Shown: piece by piece, positions 1 through 9,159 of the stretch | Position numbering within the stretch: position 1 is the first letter of the stretch | Layout of the letters: each line of letters begins with the position of its first letter | Assembly: GCF_017744095.1 (NCBI RefSeq) | Contig: NZ_JAGHQX010000007.1 | Coordinates: forward strand, 62,001 to 126,000 | Length of the DNA stretch: 64,000 nucleotides | Direction of reading: 5' to 3' | Source of the DNA: Shimia sp. R10_1 | GTDB taxonomy: Bacteria; Pseudomonadota; Alphaproteobacteria; Rhodobacterales; Rhodobacteraceae | Translations under genes and position numbers: made by a program | The notes under the pieces: generated by a model | What the model was told of the DNA's origin: nothing | Database searches by the model: none | Seen by the model: the letters and a program-made list of their open reading frames with translations, nothing else

Positions 1-2
1 TT

Positions 3-1685
3 GACACCCTAGAGGGTGCGCGCACGGTTACAGTGCGCGAAAAAGACGGTGTGGAGACGGTTTACACACTGCACTCTGTGGGGGGGACGTTCCCCCTGCA
101 GCATCTGATTTTGGAAACGGGGCTTGGCCGTCTGCAAAGTTTCGATGTGGTTTGGGATGTGCAGGAAAAGCGGTGGTTCCACCTCTATCCTGAGCAGGAT
201 TTGCCGCCGCAAGATGCCTATCACTGGTCTGGGGCTTACAAGAACTGGAACGCGCGCTGTGCGGAGTGTCATGCCACGGGTTTTGAGAAAAACTATGATT
301 TTCAGCGCAAGCGCTATGCCTCAACACAGGTGGAAATCGGTGTGGGCTGTGAAGCCTGTCACGGGCCGGGGCAGGCACATCTGGATTTGGTCGCAGGTCA
401 GCCTGAGGTGCATTATCAAGTTGCTTTGACCGACTGGGGATTTTCAGCGGATATGTCTGAGCCGCAGGCGGCCATGGAGCAATGTGCAGGGTGCCATGCG
501 CGCCGGGAAGCTTTTGGTGACGGCAATCCGTTGCCCGGAACGGCATTTGCCGATGCTTATAATTTGGCGATGCTGCGCCCCGGCCAGTATCATGCCGACG
601 GGCAGATCCTGGATGAGGTTTATGTCTATGGCTCTTTCCTGCAATCCAAAATGCATCAGCAGGGCGTGACGTGCGCAAATTGCCATACCCCACATAGCGC
701 AGAGTTGCTGGCGGAGGGGGATGCGATCTGTACGCAGTGCCATTCAGAAGCGGGGAACCCGGATTTTCCAACCTTGAACCTGACGGACTACCAATCGCCT
801 GCGCACACCCATCACGCGGAGGGCAGCGAAGGGGCGCAATGTGTAAACTGCCACATGACGGATCAGGTCTACATGGGCAATGATTGGCGTCGAGATCACA
901 ATTTCCGTGTCCCAAGGCCGGATGTGTCCGCGCGGCTGGATACGCCGGATGCCTGCACGCGCTGTCATAGCGATCAATCTGCGGAGTGGGCCGCCGATCA
1001 GGTGGCAGGCTGGTTCCCAAATGGGCGCTGGACCGAGCCCCACTATGGCGATGTCTTGGCGCGTGGCCGGGCCAACCCGCAGGCCGCAGCTGCGGATTTG
1101 CTGGCGTTGGCGCAGGATGACAGTCAGGCTGATCTGGTGCGGGCCAGTGCACTGTGGCTGCTGGGGCCAGGTGCGACCAGCTTGAACCTGCAGGAAATCG
1201 GTGCCTTTTTGGAAGACGAAGACCCACAGGTGCGTGTTGGCGCGCTTCAAGCGCTCAGATCGCGCGCGGCGGTGGCGGCGGCGCCTTACTTGATAAAGGG
1301 ATTGCAAGATGATGTGCGGGCGGTGCGGATCGCGGCGGCACGTGCCATCATGAGCCAGCCCGCACATCGCTTGCCAGAGAGTTTGCGTGGCTACATGCGC
1401 CAAGCGTTTCAGACTTTTGGCGGCATGGTGCGCAATCAAATGGATTTTGCAGAGGCGCATTTGCAGATGGCAGGCTATGCGATGGTTGCTGGCGACACGC
1501 GATCCGCGGCGGGTGCATTGACGGAAGCGGTGCGCATTAATCCGCAAAACGTGCAAGCCTGGGCGACTTTGGTGCGGCTGACCGCAGAGCTGCGCGGGCG
1601 CGCTGCGGCCAAAGACACGCTTGAGCGGGCTTTGGCGCTCAATCCCGGTGACCTGACCTTGCTGTCTTTGGAGCGCCAATTCTGA
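3..1685 (+). CDS. Multiheme c-type cytochrome with HEAT and TPR repeats, 5'-truncated
   Basis: The reading frame is open to the left edge of the window, so the true start and the signal peptide lie outside; the GTG at 33 is only an internal codon. Seven CxxCH haem-binding motifs are visible (CAECH, CEACH, CAGCH, CANCH, CTQCH, CVNCH, CTRCH), which indicates a periplasmic multihaem electron carrier of the cytochrome c554-like class. After the haem part come HEAT-like helical repeats (codons from about 1180 to 1370) and a TPR-like C-terminus with the pattern ALTEAVRINPQN and LERALALNPGD. Such cytochrome plus TPR/HEAT fusions occur in marine proteobacteria, but the redox partner is unknown. No operon partner is seen downstream, where the Mrp operon starts 127 bp later with its own ribosome binding site. 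Confidence 0.85.
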   Translation, partial: DTLEGARTVTVREKDGVETVYTLHSVGGTFPLQHLILETGLGRLQSFDVVWDVQEKRWFHLYPEQDLPPQDAYHWSGAYKNWNARCAECHATGFEKNYDFQRKRYASTQVEIGVGCEACHGPGQAHLDLVAGQPEVHYQVALTDWGFSADMSEPQAAMEQCAGCHARREAFGDGNPLPGTAFADAYNLAMLRPGQYHADGQILDEVYVYGSFLQSKMHQQGVTCANCHTPHSAELLAEGDAICTQCHSEAGNPDFPTLNLTDYQSPAHTHHAEGSEGAQCVNCHMTDQVYMGNDWRRDHNFRVPRPDVSARLDTPDACTRCHSDQSAEWAADQVAGWFPNGRWTEPHYGDVLARGRANPQAAAADLLALAQDDSQADLVRASALWLLGPGATSLNLQEIGAFLEDEDPQVRVGALQALRSRAAVAAAPYLIKGLQDDVRAVRIAAARAIMSQPAHRLPESLRGYMRQAFQTFGGMVRNQMDFAEAHLQMAGYAMVAGDTRSAAGALTEAVRINPQNVQAWATLVRLTAELRGRAAAKDTLERALALNPGDLTLLSLERQF

Positions 1686-1812
1686 GTGCTTTTTTGCCTT
1701 TCACGGTGAAACAGCAAAAATCTCCGGGTTTTCAGATTGTTAATTCTGTGCTCCCATTGTTTCAGAAGCCCCGGATGATTATCAATATCGTCTAACGGAC
1801 GGGAGGGCATTT

Positions 1813-4692
1813 ATGCGCGACGGCACAGTGCTGGCGATCATCGCCATTTTACCATTTCTGGGCGCCTTGGTGCCCGGGGTGATGATCCGGGCGGGGCGCA
1901 ATGCGTGTGCCACTTTTGCCGCGGTACCAACCGCGCTTGCGCTCCTATTGTTGCTGACACAGGCGCCTGCTGTGATGCGTGGCGAGGTACTGACCACATC
2001 GTTTGAGTGGTTTCCGCAAGTTGGCTTGTCGGTGTCATTCTTCCTGGATGGGCTTGGACTGCTGTTTGGGATGATGATCCTTGGCGTGGGGCTGTTGATC
2101 ACGCTTTATGCGCGGTTTTACCTGTCTGGCGACGATCCGATGGGGCAGTTTTATACCTACCTTTTGTTGTTTCAGGGGGCGATGCTCGGCATTGTGCTGT
2201 CTGACAACATATTGCTTTTGCTCGTTTTCTGGGAGCTCACCAGCCTCTCCTCATTCCTGTTGATCGGCTATTGGAAACATCTGCCAGAAGGCCGGCAAGG
2301 CGCGCGGATGGCGTTGACCGTGACAGGGGCCGGGGGGCTTGCGATGATCGGCGGGATGCTGATCCTTGGCAATATCGTGGGCAGCTACAACCTGACCGAC
2401 ATTCTGGCGCAGGGGGATGTGATCAAGGAGAGCGAATGGTATCTGCCAGCGTTGATCCTGATCCTGATCGGCGCTTTTACAAAATCAGCGCAATTCCCGT
2501 TTCACTTCTGGCTGCCGCACGCGATGGCCGCCCCAACCCCGGTATCGGCTTATCTGCATAGCGCGACGATGGTGAAAGCCGGGGTGTTCTTGATGGCGCG
2601 GATGTGGCCGGCGCTGGCGGGTACGGAAGCTTGGTTCTATCTCGTGGCGACCACAGGGTTGATCACCATGGTGCTTGGCGCACTGATTGCGCTGTTCAAA
2701 GACGATCTGAAGGCGCTGCTGGCGTTTTCCACAGTCAGTCACCTTGGACTGCTGACCATGCTGTTGGGGTTTGGCACCAAGGCGGCGGCAGTTGCGGCGG
2801 TGTTTCACATCATCAACCACCTCACATTCAAAGCCGCGCTGTTCATGACAGCAGGTATTGTCGATCACGAAGCCCATACGCGTGACATCAAACGCTTGGG
2901 TGGTCTCGCCAAGCTCATGCCGATCACTGCCACCATCGGCACGATCACAGCCTTGTCTATGGCTGGGTTGATCCCACTGAATGGCTTTATCTCCAAGGAG
3001 ATGATGCTGGAGGAAGCGGCGCACACCAAGTGGTTTGAAAACCCCTGGATTGTGCCTGCACTGGCCACGCTTGGGGCTTGCCTGTCGGTGGCCTATTCGT
3101 TCCGCTTTGTCTTTCACGTTTTTGCTGGTCCGGTGCGCGATGACTATCCAGCCAAGCCGCATGATCCGCCCTTTGGGCTCTATGCCTCTCCTGCGCTGTT
3201 GACCATTTTGGTGGTGGCTTTCGGCCTGATGCCACATCTGGCAGAGCCGCTGGTGCGCGTGGCGAGTGATGCGGTTGTGGGGTATGAGACCAAAGCCTAT
3301 CTCAAGCTGTGGCATGGGGTGACCCCGGCGCTGTACATGTCTGGTATCGCCTTTGTGGTGGGGGCAATCCTGCTGTATCTTCATGGCGGGCTTGAACGGA
3401 TGTGGAATGCGTTGCCGCGCCCTGAGGCCAAGGTGATTTTTGATCGCTTGGTGACTGGGGCGGTGCGCAGTGCAGAGGCGGTGATCTTCACATTGCACAA
3501 TGGGATCATGAGCCGCTACCTCGCGATATTGATCGTGGTGACGCTTGCCGTGGGCTATTTTGCGTTTTCCACGGCCGATATGTTGCCCCCGACACGAGAG
3601 ATGCTGCCGGTGCCGCCTTTTGTTTTTGTGGTGTGGTTTGGCCTTTTGGTGGCAACGGTGCTGGTGGTGACTCAGCATCACAACCGTTTCCGCGCGCTTG
3701 TGTTTATCTCTGTGATTGGGCTCAGCATCTCTGGCGGTTTTGTCTATCTGTCTGCACCGGACCTGGCGCTGACGCAGATTTCCGTGGAGACTGTGACGAT
3801 CCTCCTGTTGCTGCTTGCGCTTTACTTCCTGCCAAAACACACCCCGCGCGACAGTAGTGATCTGAAACGCACGCGTGATGCGGTGATTGCGATTGCTGCG
3901 GGCGTGGGCGTGACGGCGCTTGCGATGGTTTTCCTGACCCGCGACTTCAGCTCGATTTCTGCCTATCACCTTGCCAACTCTTATGAGGGGGGCGGGGGCA
4001 CCAATGTGGTCAATGTGATCTTGGTGGATTTCCGGGGCTACGATACCTACGGCGAGATCATCGTTCTGGGCATCGCGGGATTGATGATTTACGCAATGAT
4101 GGATGCGTTGTTGCGCGGCCCTGCGGCGAAGCGGCTGCGTGACCGCGATTTCGCGCCGGACCGGTCCCGAGATCGCCACCCGTTGATGATGGTTGTGGCC
4201 ACCCGCGCTTTGCTGCCGATTGCGATGATGGTTGGGATCTACTTCTTCTTGCGCGGGCACAACCAGCCTGGGGGGGGATTTATTGCTGGGCTTGTTGTGT
4301 CAATTGCCTTGCTGACCCAATATATGGCCTCTGGGTTTGCGTGGGCGCAACTGCGGCAGCGGGTGGAATATCACACCTTGATTGGCTGGGGCGTTTTGGT
4401 GGCTGGTCTCACGGGCGTCGGAGCGTGGCTTGCAGGCAAGCCTTTCCTGACAAGCGCCTATGGCTATCTGCATTTCCCGCCCATCGAAGAGTTTGAATGG
4501 GCCACGGCCATTGCCTTTGACCTTGGGGTGTTCCTTGCGGTGCTTGGGGCGGTGATGTTGATGCTCTACAGCTTGTCGCGGATTGCACGCTTTGCAGGTG
4601 AGACAGTGAACGTGGAGCCGATGGATTATGATCCATCAGCGGCCAACCAAGAGAAGTCGGACGAAAAAGCCGCGTCGCAGGAGGGGCAGTGA
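1813..4692 (+). CDS. mnhA: Na+/H+ antiporter subunit A fused to subunit B (MnhA/MrpA-MnhB)
   Basis: This is the largest subunit of the multisubunit Mrp/Mnh/Pha monovalent cation/proton antiporter in the inner membrane. The 959 residues hold an N-terminal NuoL-like segment, a long proton-conducting core (residues about 130-420, with HFWLPHAMAAPTPVSAYLHS and MAGLIPLNGFISKEM), further MrpA-type helices, and from about residue 790 an MnhB domain (FFLRGHNQPGGGFIAGLV). The A-B fusion is the group 2 arrangement known from rhizobial Pha systems, and no separate subunit B gene is present. The ATG at 1813 follows a GGGAGGG ribosome binding site. The operon continues with C, D, E, F and G at very short spacing. 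The likely role is Na+ or K+ extrusion and pH homeostasis, fitting a marine lifestyle. Confidence 0.95.
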   Translation: MRDGTVLAIIAILPFLGALVPGVMIRAGRNACATFAAVPTALALLLLLTQAPAVMRGEVLTTSFEWFPQVGLSVSFFLDGLGLLFGMMILGVGLLITLYARFYLSGDDPMGQFYTYLLLFQGAMLGIVLSDNILLLLVFWELTSLSSFLLIGYWKHLPEGRQGARMALTVTGAGGLAMIGGMLILGNIVGSYNLTDILAQGDVIKESEWYLPALILILIGAFTKSAQFPFHFWLPHAMAAPTPVSAYLHSATMVKAGVFLMARMWPALAGTEAWFYLVATTGLITMVLGALIALFKDDLKALLAFSTVSHLGLLTMLLGFGTKAAAVAAVFHIINHLTFKAALFMTAGIVDHEAHTRDIKRLGGLAKLMPITATIGTITALSMAGLIPLNGFISKEMMLEEAAHTKWFENPWIVPALATLGACLSVAYSFRFVFHVFAGPVRDDYPAKPHDPPFGLYASPALLTILVVAFGLMPHLAEPLVRVASDAVVGYETKAYLKLWHGVTPALYMSGIAFVVGAILLYLHGGLERMWNALPRPEAKVIFDRLVTGAVRSAEAVIFTLHNGIMSRYLAILIVVTLAVGYFAFSTADMLPPTREMLPVPPFVFVVWFGLLVATVLVVTQHHNRFRALVFISVIGLSISGGFVYLSAPDLALTQISVETVTILLLLLALYFLPKHTPRDSSDLKRTRDAVIAIAAGVGVTALAMVFLTRDFSSISAYHLANSYEGGGGTNVVNVILVDFRGYDTYGEIIVLGIAGLMIYAMMDALLRGPAAKRLRDRDFAPDRSRDRHPLMMVVATRALLPIAMMVGIYFFLRGHNQPGGGFIAGLVVSIALLTQYMASGFAWAQLRQRVEYHTLIGWGVLVAGLTGVGAWLAGKPFLTSAYGYLHFPPIEEFEWATAIAFDLGVFLAVLGAVMLMLYSLSRIARFAGETVNVEPMDYDPSAANQEKSDEKAASQEGQ

Positions 4693-4693
4693 C

Positions 4694-5146
4694 ATGGAGA
4701 TGATCGTTGCAAGCACCATTGGTGTTCTGACCGCAGGCGGTGTTTATCTTGTGCTGCGCATGCGTGCCTTTCCGGTGATCGTAGGGCTTGCATTGCTGTC
4801 GTATGCGGTGAACGTATTTCTGTTCTCGACCGGGCGACTGGCCACGGATGCGCCACCGATCCTGAACAAATATGGCGATGCCACTTACAGTGACCCGCTG
4901 CCCCAAGCGCTGGTCCTGACGGCGATTGTGATCAGCTTTGGCATGACGGCCGTTTTGGTGATGATCTCGATTGGGTCCTATTTGGAAGCCGACAACGATG
5001 AGATGGCGCTGATTGATGAAGAAGCGCCGCCTGATGCGGAGTTTGAAGCCGAAGCGCAGGCAGAGGAAGAGGCGGCACGTGCGCGCGCCAGCCTGAGCGA
5101 GGCGGATGCCGCGGACGAAGAAGCACTAAAGGGGCTTGGCGTATGA
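4694..5146 (+). CDS. mnhC: Na+/H+ antiporter subunit C (MnhC), NuoK-like
   Basis: A 150-residue protein with three predicted membrane helices, homologous to NuoK, forming the C subunit of the Mrp complex. I chose the ATG at 4694 because an AGGAGGGG Shine-Dalgarno sequence precedes it and it follows the mnhA stop directly; the frame is open further upstream but that part overlaps mnhA. The C-terminal third, from about residue 99, is an acidic Ala/Glu-rich tail absent from short MnhC proteins and probably cytoplasmic. The stop overlaps the start of mnhD by ATGA, implying translational coupling. Confidence 0.92.
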   Translation: MEMIVASTIGVLTAGGVYLVLRMRAFPVIVGLALLSYAVNVFLFSTGRLATDAPPILNKYGDATYSDPLPQALVLTAIVISFGMTAVLVMISIGSYLEADNDEMALIDEEAPPDAEFEAEAQAEEEAARARASLSEADAADEEALKGLGV

Positions 5147-6687
5147 ACCACTGGATTATTGCGCCTGTTATTCTGCCTGCACTGCTGGCGCCGATCATCG
5201 CCTTTGTGATGCGCCACGACATTGTGCTGGCCCGCGCGGCGTCCGCTTTGGGGGCTGTGGCGCTGGCGGCGATTGCCGTTGGGCTGACGATCTTGGCCAT
5301 GGATGGCAGCACCCATGTGTATTATCTGGGCGACTGGCCTGCGCCTTTTGGCATTGTATTGGTGCTGGATCGGCTCTCTGCCATGATGGTTTTGCTCACC
5401 AGTATTCTGGCACTGGTGATGCTGTGGCATATGATGGCAACGGGCCGCGACCAACGGGGGCGGCATTTTCATGCGCTGTTCCAGTTTCAGCTTATGGGCG
5501 TTTGCGGTGCCTTCCTGACCGGTGATGCGTTCAACCTGTTTGTGTTCTTTGAAGTGCTGCTGATCGCCTCTTATGGGTTGATGATCCACGGTGGCGGACG
5601 TGTGCGAATGCGCGCCGGGCTGCAATATGTGGTGATGAACCTGGCCGGGTCGACGCTGTTCTTGTTTGCGCTCGGGGCGCTCTATGCTGCGACCGGCACG
5701 CTGAATATGGCGGATCTCGCAGAAAAAGTGCGGGCCATTCCGATGGAGGATGCCGCCTTGGTGCGTGTCGCGGCCGTGCTGTTGTTGATGGTTTTTGCCA
5801 TCAAGGCGGCGCTGGTGCCTGTGCATTTCTGGCTGCCTGGCACCTACTCAAACGCGCCAGCACCTGTGGCTGCACTGTTTGCCATTATGACCAAAGTGGG
5901 CGCTTATGCGATCATCCGTGTCTATACGTTGATTTTTGGCCCGGATGTTGTGGCCATTGACGGGCTGATCACCACCCTGCTTGTGCCTGCGGCGACGCTT
6001 ACTCTGGCGGTGGGTGCCCTTGGCGCACTGGCGGCGAAACGGTTTATGCCGATGCTGTCCTTTGCGGTGATCGGCTCCATGGGAACGCTGACCTTTGCAA
6101 TTTCTGGCATGACTCCTGAGGCCATGTCAGCTGCACTGTACTATATGGTGCATTCAACCTTTGCCGCCGCAGCGCTCTTTTTGTTGGCAGACTTGGTGAC
6201 GCGCCGCCGCGGCAATGACGCCCTGACGCCGCAGGTGGAGACAGAGAAACATGGTATTTTCTCCGCACTGTTCTTTGCAGGGGCCATCGCCATGACCGGT
6301 ATGCCGCCATTGAGTGGGTTCTTTGGCAAGCTGTTGGTTCTGGATGCAGTGCGCGACACGGCTTGGATGACGGTGGCCTGGGTGGCCATTCTGGTAGGTT
6401 CTTTGATCACCATCGTTGGCTTTGCGCGGGCAGGCAGTATTTTGTTTTGGAAAGCCAGGCGCAATCCGAATGGGGATCCAGATGCGCAGTGGGTGGCCAG
6501 AAGTGACCGCTCCCCGTTGAATGCGCAGAAGCTCACATCGATCTTCACGATGTTGTTTATGATGGCCATGTTGGTGGCTGCGGCGCGACCGATCTCTGTG
6601 TATATGGATGCCGCTGCCGCTCAGATTTTTGACGTCACAAGTTATATTGAGGCAGTGCTGCGCCCTGCCGGGGAGGTTCTGAAATGA
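5143..6687 (+). CDS. mnhD: Na+/H+ antiporter subunit D (MnhD), NuoN/NuoM-like
   Basis: This 514-residue polytopic protein is the second antiporter-type subunit of the Mrp complex, homologous to NuoN/NuoM of complex I. Typical family segments are visible: the conserved motif HFWLPGTYSNAPAPVAALFA around residue 230 and MTGMPPLSGFFGKLLVLD near residue 390. It overlaps mnhC and mnhE by four bases each (ATGA), as expected for a tightly coupled operon. Length and motif set are normal for the family, so the gene looks intact. Confidence 0.95.
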   Translation: MNHWIIAPVILPALLAPIIAFVMRHDIVLARAASALGAVALAAIAVGLTILAMDGSTHVYYLGDWPAPFGIVLVLDRLSAMMVLLTSILALVMLWHMMATGRDQRGRHFHALFQFQLMGVCGAFLTGDAFNLFVFFEVLLIASYGLMIHGGGRVRMRAGLQYVVMNLAGSTLFLFALGALYAATGTLNMADLAEKVRAIPMEDAALVRVAAVLLLMVFAIKAALVPVHFWLPGTYSNAPAPVAALFAIMTKVGAYAIIRVYTLIFGPDVVAIDGLITTLLVPAATLTLAVGALGALAAKRFMPMLSFAVIGSMGTLTFAISGMTPEAMSAALYYMVHSTFAAAALFLLADLVTRRRGNDALTPQVETEKHGIFSALFFAGAIAMTGMPPLSGFFGKLLVLDAVRDTAWMTVAWVAILVGSLITIVGFARAGSILFWKARRNPNGDPDAQWVARSDRSPLNAQKLTSIFTMLFMMAMLVAAARPISVYMDAAAAQIFDVTSYIEAVLRPAGEVLK

Positions 6688-7175
6688 TGAGCAGACTTCT
6701 ACCGCACCCGTTTTTCAGCCTCACGCTCACTGTGGTTTGGCTGATGCTTGTCAATAAGGTGACTGTTGGGAATGTGCTTCTTGGTGGTTTCTTTGGCGTG
6801 GTTGTGCCGATGATCACCGCGCCTTATTGGCCGGGCCGTCCAACTGTGCGCAAACCAGTCCATGTTGCTGGCTACATGGCGATTGTGCTGTGTGATATTG
6901 TTGTCGCGAATTTTCAGGTGGCGGCAATCATTTTGTTCAAACGCAACAAGACGATACATTCCCAATGGGTGGAGGTGCCGCTGGATATCACTTCTCCTGA
7001 AGCGATTACGATTTTGGCTGGAACGATCACCATGACGCCGGGGACGGTCTCTGCCATGCTCAGTGCAGACAGTGCGAGTATTCTGGTGCATTGTTTGCAT
7101 ACCGATGACCCCGAAGCGGTGCGTGACCAGATCAAACACCGCTACGAGCGCCGATTGAAGGAGATTTTCCCATGA
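6684..7175 (+). CDS. mnhE: Na+/H+ antiporter subunit E (MnhE)
   Basis: A 163-residue MnhE-family subunit with two to three N-terminal hydrophobic helices and a soluble C-terminal domain containing the family signature region TITMTPGTVSAML. It starts with an ATGA overlap to mnhD and ends with an ATGA overlap to mnhF. It is required for assembly of the Mrp complex in characterised systems; nothing unusual is seen here. Confidence 0.92.
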   Translation: MMSRLLPHPFFSLTLTVVWLMLVNKVTVGNVLLGGFFGVVVPMITAPYWPGRPTVRKPVHVAGYMAIVLCDIVVANFQVAAIILFKRNKTIHSQWVEVPLDITSPEAITILAGTITMTPGTVSAMLSADSASILVHCLHTDDPEAVRDQIKHRYERRLKEIFP

Positions 7176-7441
7176 TCACAATTGCGCTTCATTTTGCCTT
7201 CTTCTGTTTTGGTTTCGGCTTGCTTCTGTGTCTGTGGCGTATGGCGCGCGGCCCATCTGCTGCGGATCGTATTCTTGCCATGGACACCATGGTCATCAAT
7301 TTGATCGCTTTGCTTGTCCTGTACGGTATCTTGCGCGGCACTGCGATTTACTATGAGGCGGCGATGCTTGTGGCGATGGTGGGGTTCGTTTCGACCGTTG
7401 CCTATTGTCGTTTTGTGTTGCGCGGCGACATCATCGAGTAG
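7172..7441 (+). CDS. mnhF: Na+/H+ antiporter subunit F (MnhF)
   Basis: An 89-residue small membrane protein with three hydrophobic helices and the family segment RMARGPSAADRILAMDT. It is coupled to mnhE by a four-base overlap. The identification rests on the sequence and on its invariant place between E and G in Mrp operons. Confidence 0.92.
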   Translation: MITIALHFAFFCFGFGLLLCLWRMARGPSAADRILAMDTMVINLIALLVLYGILRGTAIYYEAAMLVAMVGFVSTVAYCRFVLRGDIIE

Positions 7442-7453
7442 GGAGAGCGAGAG

Positions 7454-7822
7454 ATGTTTGTGGAAGTTTTGATCTCTTTTTTTCTGGTCTTGGCAGGTGT
7501 CTTTGGACTTGTTGGCAGTTTTGGGCTCATCAAGTTACGCGACAGTATGCAGCGGCTACATGCCCCAACCAAGGCGACGACATTGGGCGTTGGGGGGGTG
7601 TTGATTGCGTCGATGCTCTATTTTCTTTTGGTCAAAGGCCAGTTGTCTTTCCATGAATTGCTGATCACGCTGTTTTTGTTCATTACGGCCCCAGTGGCCG
7701 CGCATTTCGTGGCTAAGGCTTACATTCAAGCATCGATGAAACCTAAGGACCTGCCAAAGTGTGACGGTCCTTATGGGTGGGCCGTATTTGATGATCCACC
7801 AAACGCCTTTGATCAGGACTGA
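7454..7822 (+). CDS. mnhG: Na+/H+ antiporter subunit G (MnhG)
   Basis: A 122-residue MnhG/PhaG-family subunit with three membrane helices and the conserved pattern GLIKLRDSMQRLHAPTKATT. A purine-rich ribosome binding site (GGGAGAGCGAGAG) precedes the ATG. It is the last gene of the Mrp operon, and no strong intrinsic terminator follows before the RND efflux gene at 8020. The C-terminal tail is hydrophilic and ends in an acidic stretch. Confidence 0.92.
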   Translation: MFVEVLISFFLVLAGVFGLVGSFGLIKLRDSMQRLHAPTKATTLGVGGVLIASMLYFLLVKGQLSFHELLITLFLFITAPVAAHFVAKAYIQASMKPKDLPKCDGPYGWAVFDDPPNAFDQD

Positions 7823-7900
7823 TTTGCTTTTGCTGCGTGCCTCTTCAGATCCCAGGTGGCGCGCAAGTTCTTATCGACGCCGAATTTTGCTTAGTGACGA

Positions 7901-7917
7901 GCTGCAAATTTTGCAGC
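7901..7917. promoter_or_regulatory. Perfect palindrome in front of the RND efflux operon
   Basis: GCTGCAAATTTTGCAGC is an inverted repeat with 8-base arms around a single T. It lies about 100 bp upstream of the efflux adaptor start. There is no T-run behind it, so it is more likely an operator than a terminator. No repressor gene is adjacent, so the binding protein is unknown. Confidence 0.35.
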
Positions 7918-8019
7918 ACTTGCCGAAGCTGTAAGCGCATGTTTTAGTGCTATTGCTTTGTTTCGATCCTGTTTTCTGCACCAGCGAATTGGATCTCAAA
8001 ATCCATATGGGAATATCAT

Positions 8020-9156
8020 ATGACTTTTTTTAAGTTCATGCGCATGGCAACCGTGGCTTTGCCTGTCTCTTTGGCTGCGTCCGCAACTCTTGCACAGGAC
8101 GCCCCAGCCCCCAAGGTTTCTATCGCCGCTGCCTACACAGACGAATTGCTGGATGAAGCGATTTTCATCGGCAAGGGGGAGGCGATCGACAAGGTGGATT
8201 TGGTGGCCCGCGTGAGCGGATTTGTCGAAAAGATCCATGTGAAAGATGGGGATGTGGTCTCAGCGGGTGATCTGTTGTTTGAGATCGAGCCTGAGGTCTA
8301 TGAGGCGACATTGGTTGCACGTCAGGCAGATCTGGCTCAGGCCGAGGCAAATTTGCGTCTGACTGAAGTGGAGCTGGTGCGTAAGACAGAGCTGTTTGAA
8401 AGAGATGTGGGCACCGAAGCCGATCGCGATGTTGCGCTGGCCAACAATGAGGTCGCAAAGGCGCAGGTGGAAATGGCGAAGGCTGCCATTGAACAGGCTC
8501 AGTTGGATGTGGACTACACCAAAGTGCATGCGCCATTTGATGGGCGCGTGGGCCGCGCATCTGTAAGTGTTGGTGAATTGGTTGGCACCGGCTCTGCCTC
8601 CCTGATCAATATTGTGCGCACAGCGCCAATTTACGCTGAGTTCTCCCTGTCGGAGAAGCAGTTGGTCAGTGTGATGGAGCAACATGACGCAACAGTCGAT
8701 GAGCTTGCAAACGAAGGCAAAGCGCCAGACGTCCATGCGATCTTGCCGAATGGAGATGAGTTGGATGAAATCGGGCGGATTGTGTTTGCGGACAACCGCA
8801 TTGATCCGACCACAGGTACAATCACACTGCGTGCTCAGTTTGATAACGCGCGCGGACTGTTGCTTGACGGAGCCTTTCTCAATCTTCGCATTTCCAGCGC
8901 GGAGCCTTCGCAGGTTCTGATGATCCCACAGGCCGCGGTGCAACGCGATCAGCGCGGCGACTTTGTTCTTGTGGTTGGCGAGCAGCAAACCGTGGAGCAG
9001 CGCTATGTGACGCTGGGCCGACAGGTTGAAGCAGCTGTGGTTGTCGAAGACGGTATGCGCGAAGGTGAAGCCGTGATTGTCGAAGGTCTGCAGCGTGTGC
9101 GCCCCGGTGTCGAGGTGGATGCGGTTCTGGCGGGCCAGCCGACAGAGGAGCAATAA
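8020..9156 (+). CDS. RND efflux system periplasmic adaptor (membrane fusion protein)
   Basis: This 378-residue protein is the HlyD/AcrA-family adaptor that links an inner-membrane RND pump to an outer-membrane channel. An N-terminal signal peptide ends near ATLAQ (residues about 1-28). There is no lipobox cysteine, unlike AcrA. A biotinyl-lipoyl-like segment (VSGFVEKIHVKDGDVV), an alpha-helical hairpin (residues about 95-150) and a beta-barrel domain follow. The pump gene begins three bases after the stop, so the two form an operon. No outer-membrane factor gene is included, so the pair probably shares a TolC-type channel encoded elsewhere. Confidence 0.93.
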   Translation: MTFFKFMRMATVALPVSLAASATLAQDAPAPKVSIAAAYTDELLDEAIFIGKGEAIDKVDLVARVSGFVEKIHVKDGDVVSAGDLLFEIEPEVYEATLVARQADLAQAEANLRLTEVELVRKTELFERDVGTEADRDVALANNEVAKAQVEMAKAAIEQAQLDVDYTKVHAPFDGRVGRASVSVGELVGTGSASLINIVRTAPIYAEFSLSEKQLVSVMEQHDATVDELANEGKAPDVHAILPNGDELDEIGRIVFADNRIDPTTGTITLRAQFDNARGLLLDGAFLNLRISSAEPSQVLMIPQAAVQRDQRGDFVLVVGEQQTVEQRYVTLGRQVEAAVVVEDGMREGEAVIVEGLQRVRPGVEVDAVLAGQPTEEQ

Positions 9157-9159
9157 GCC

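Noticed and set aside
2485-4260. Long open frame (591 codons) on the minus strand, antisense to mnhA
   Set aside because: It is a shadow of the codon bias of the antiporter gene: the predicted product is rich in Arg, His and Gln, has no family features, and the sense gene is certain.
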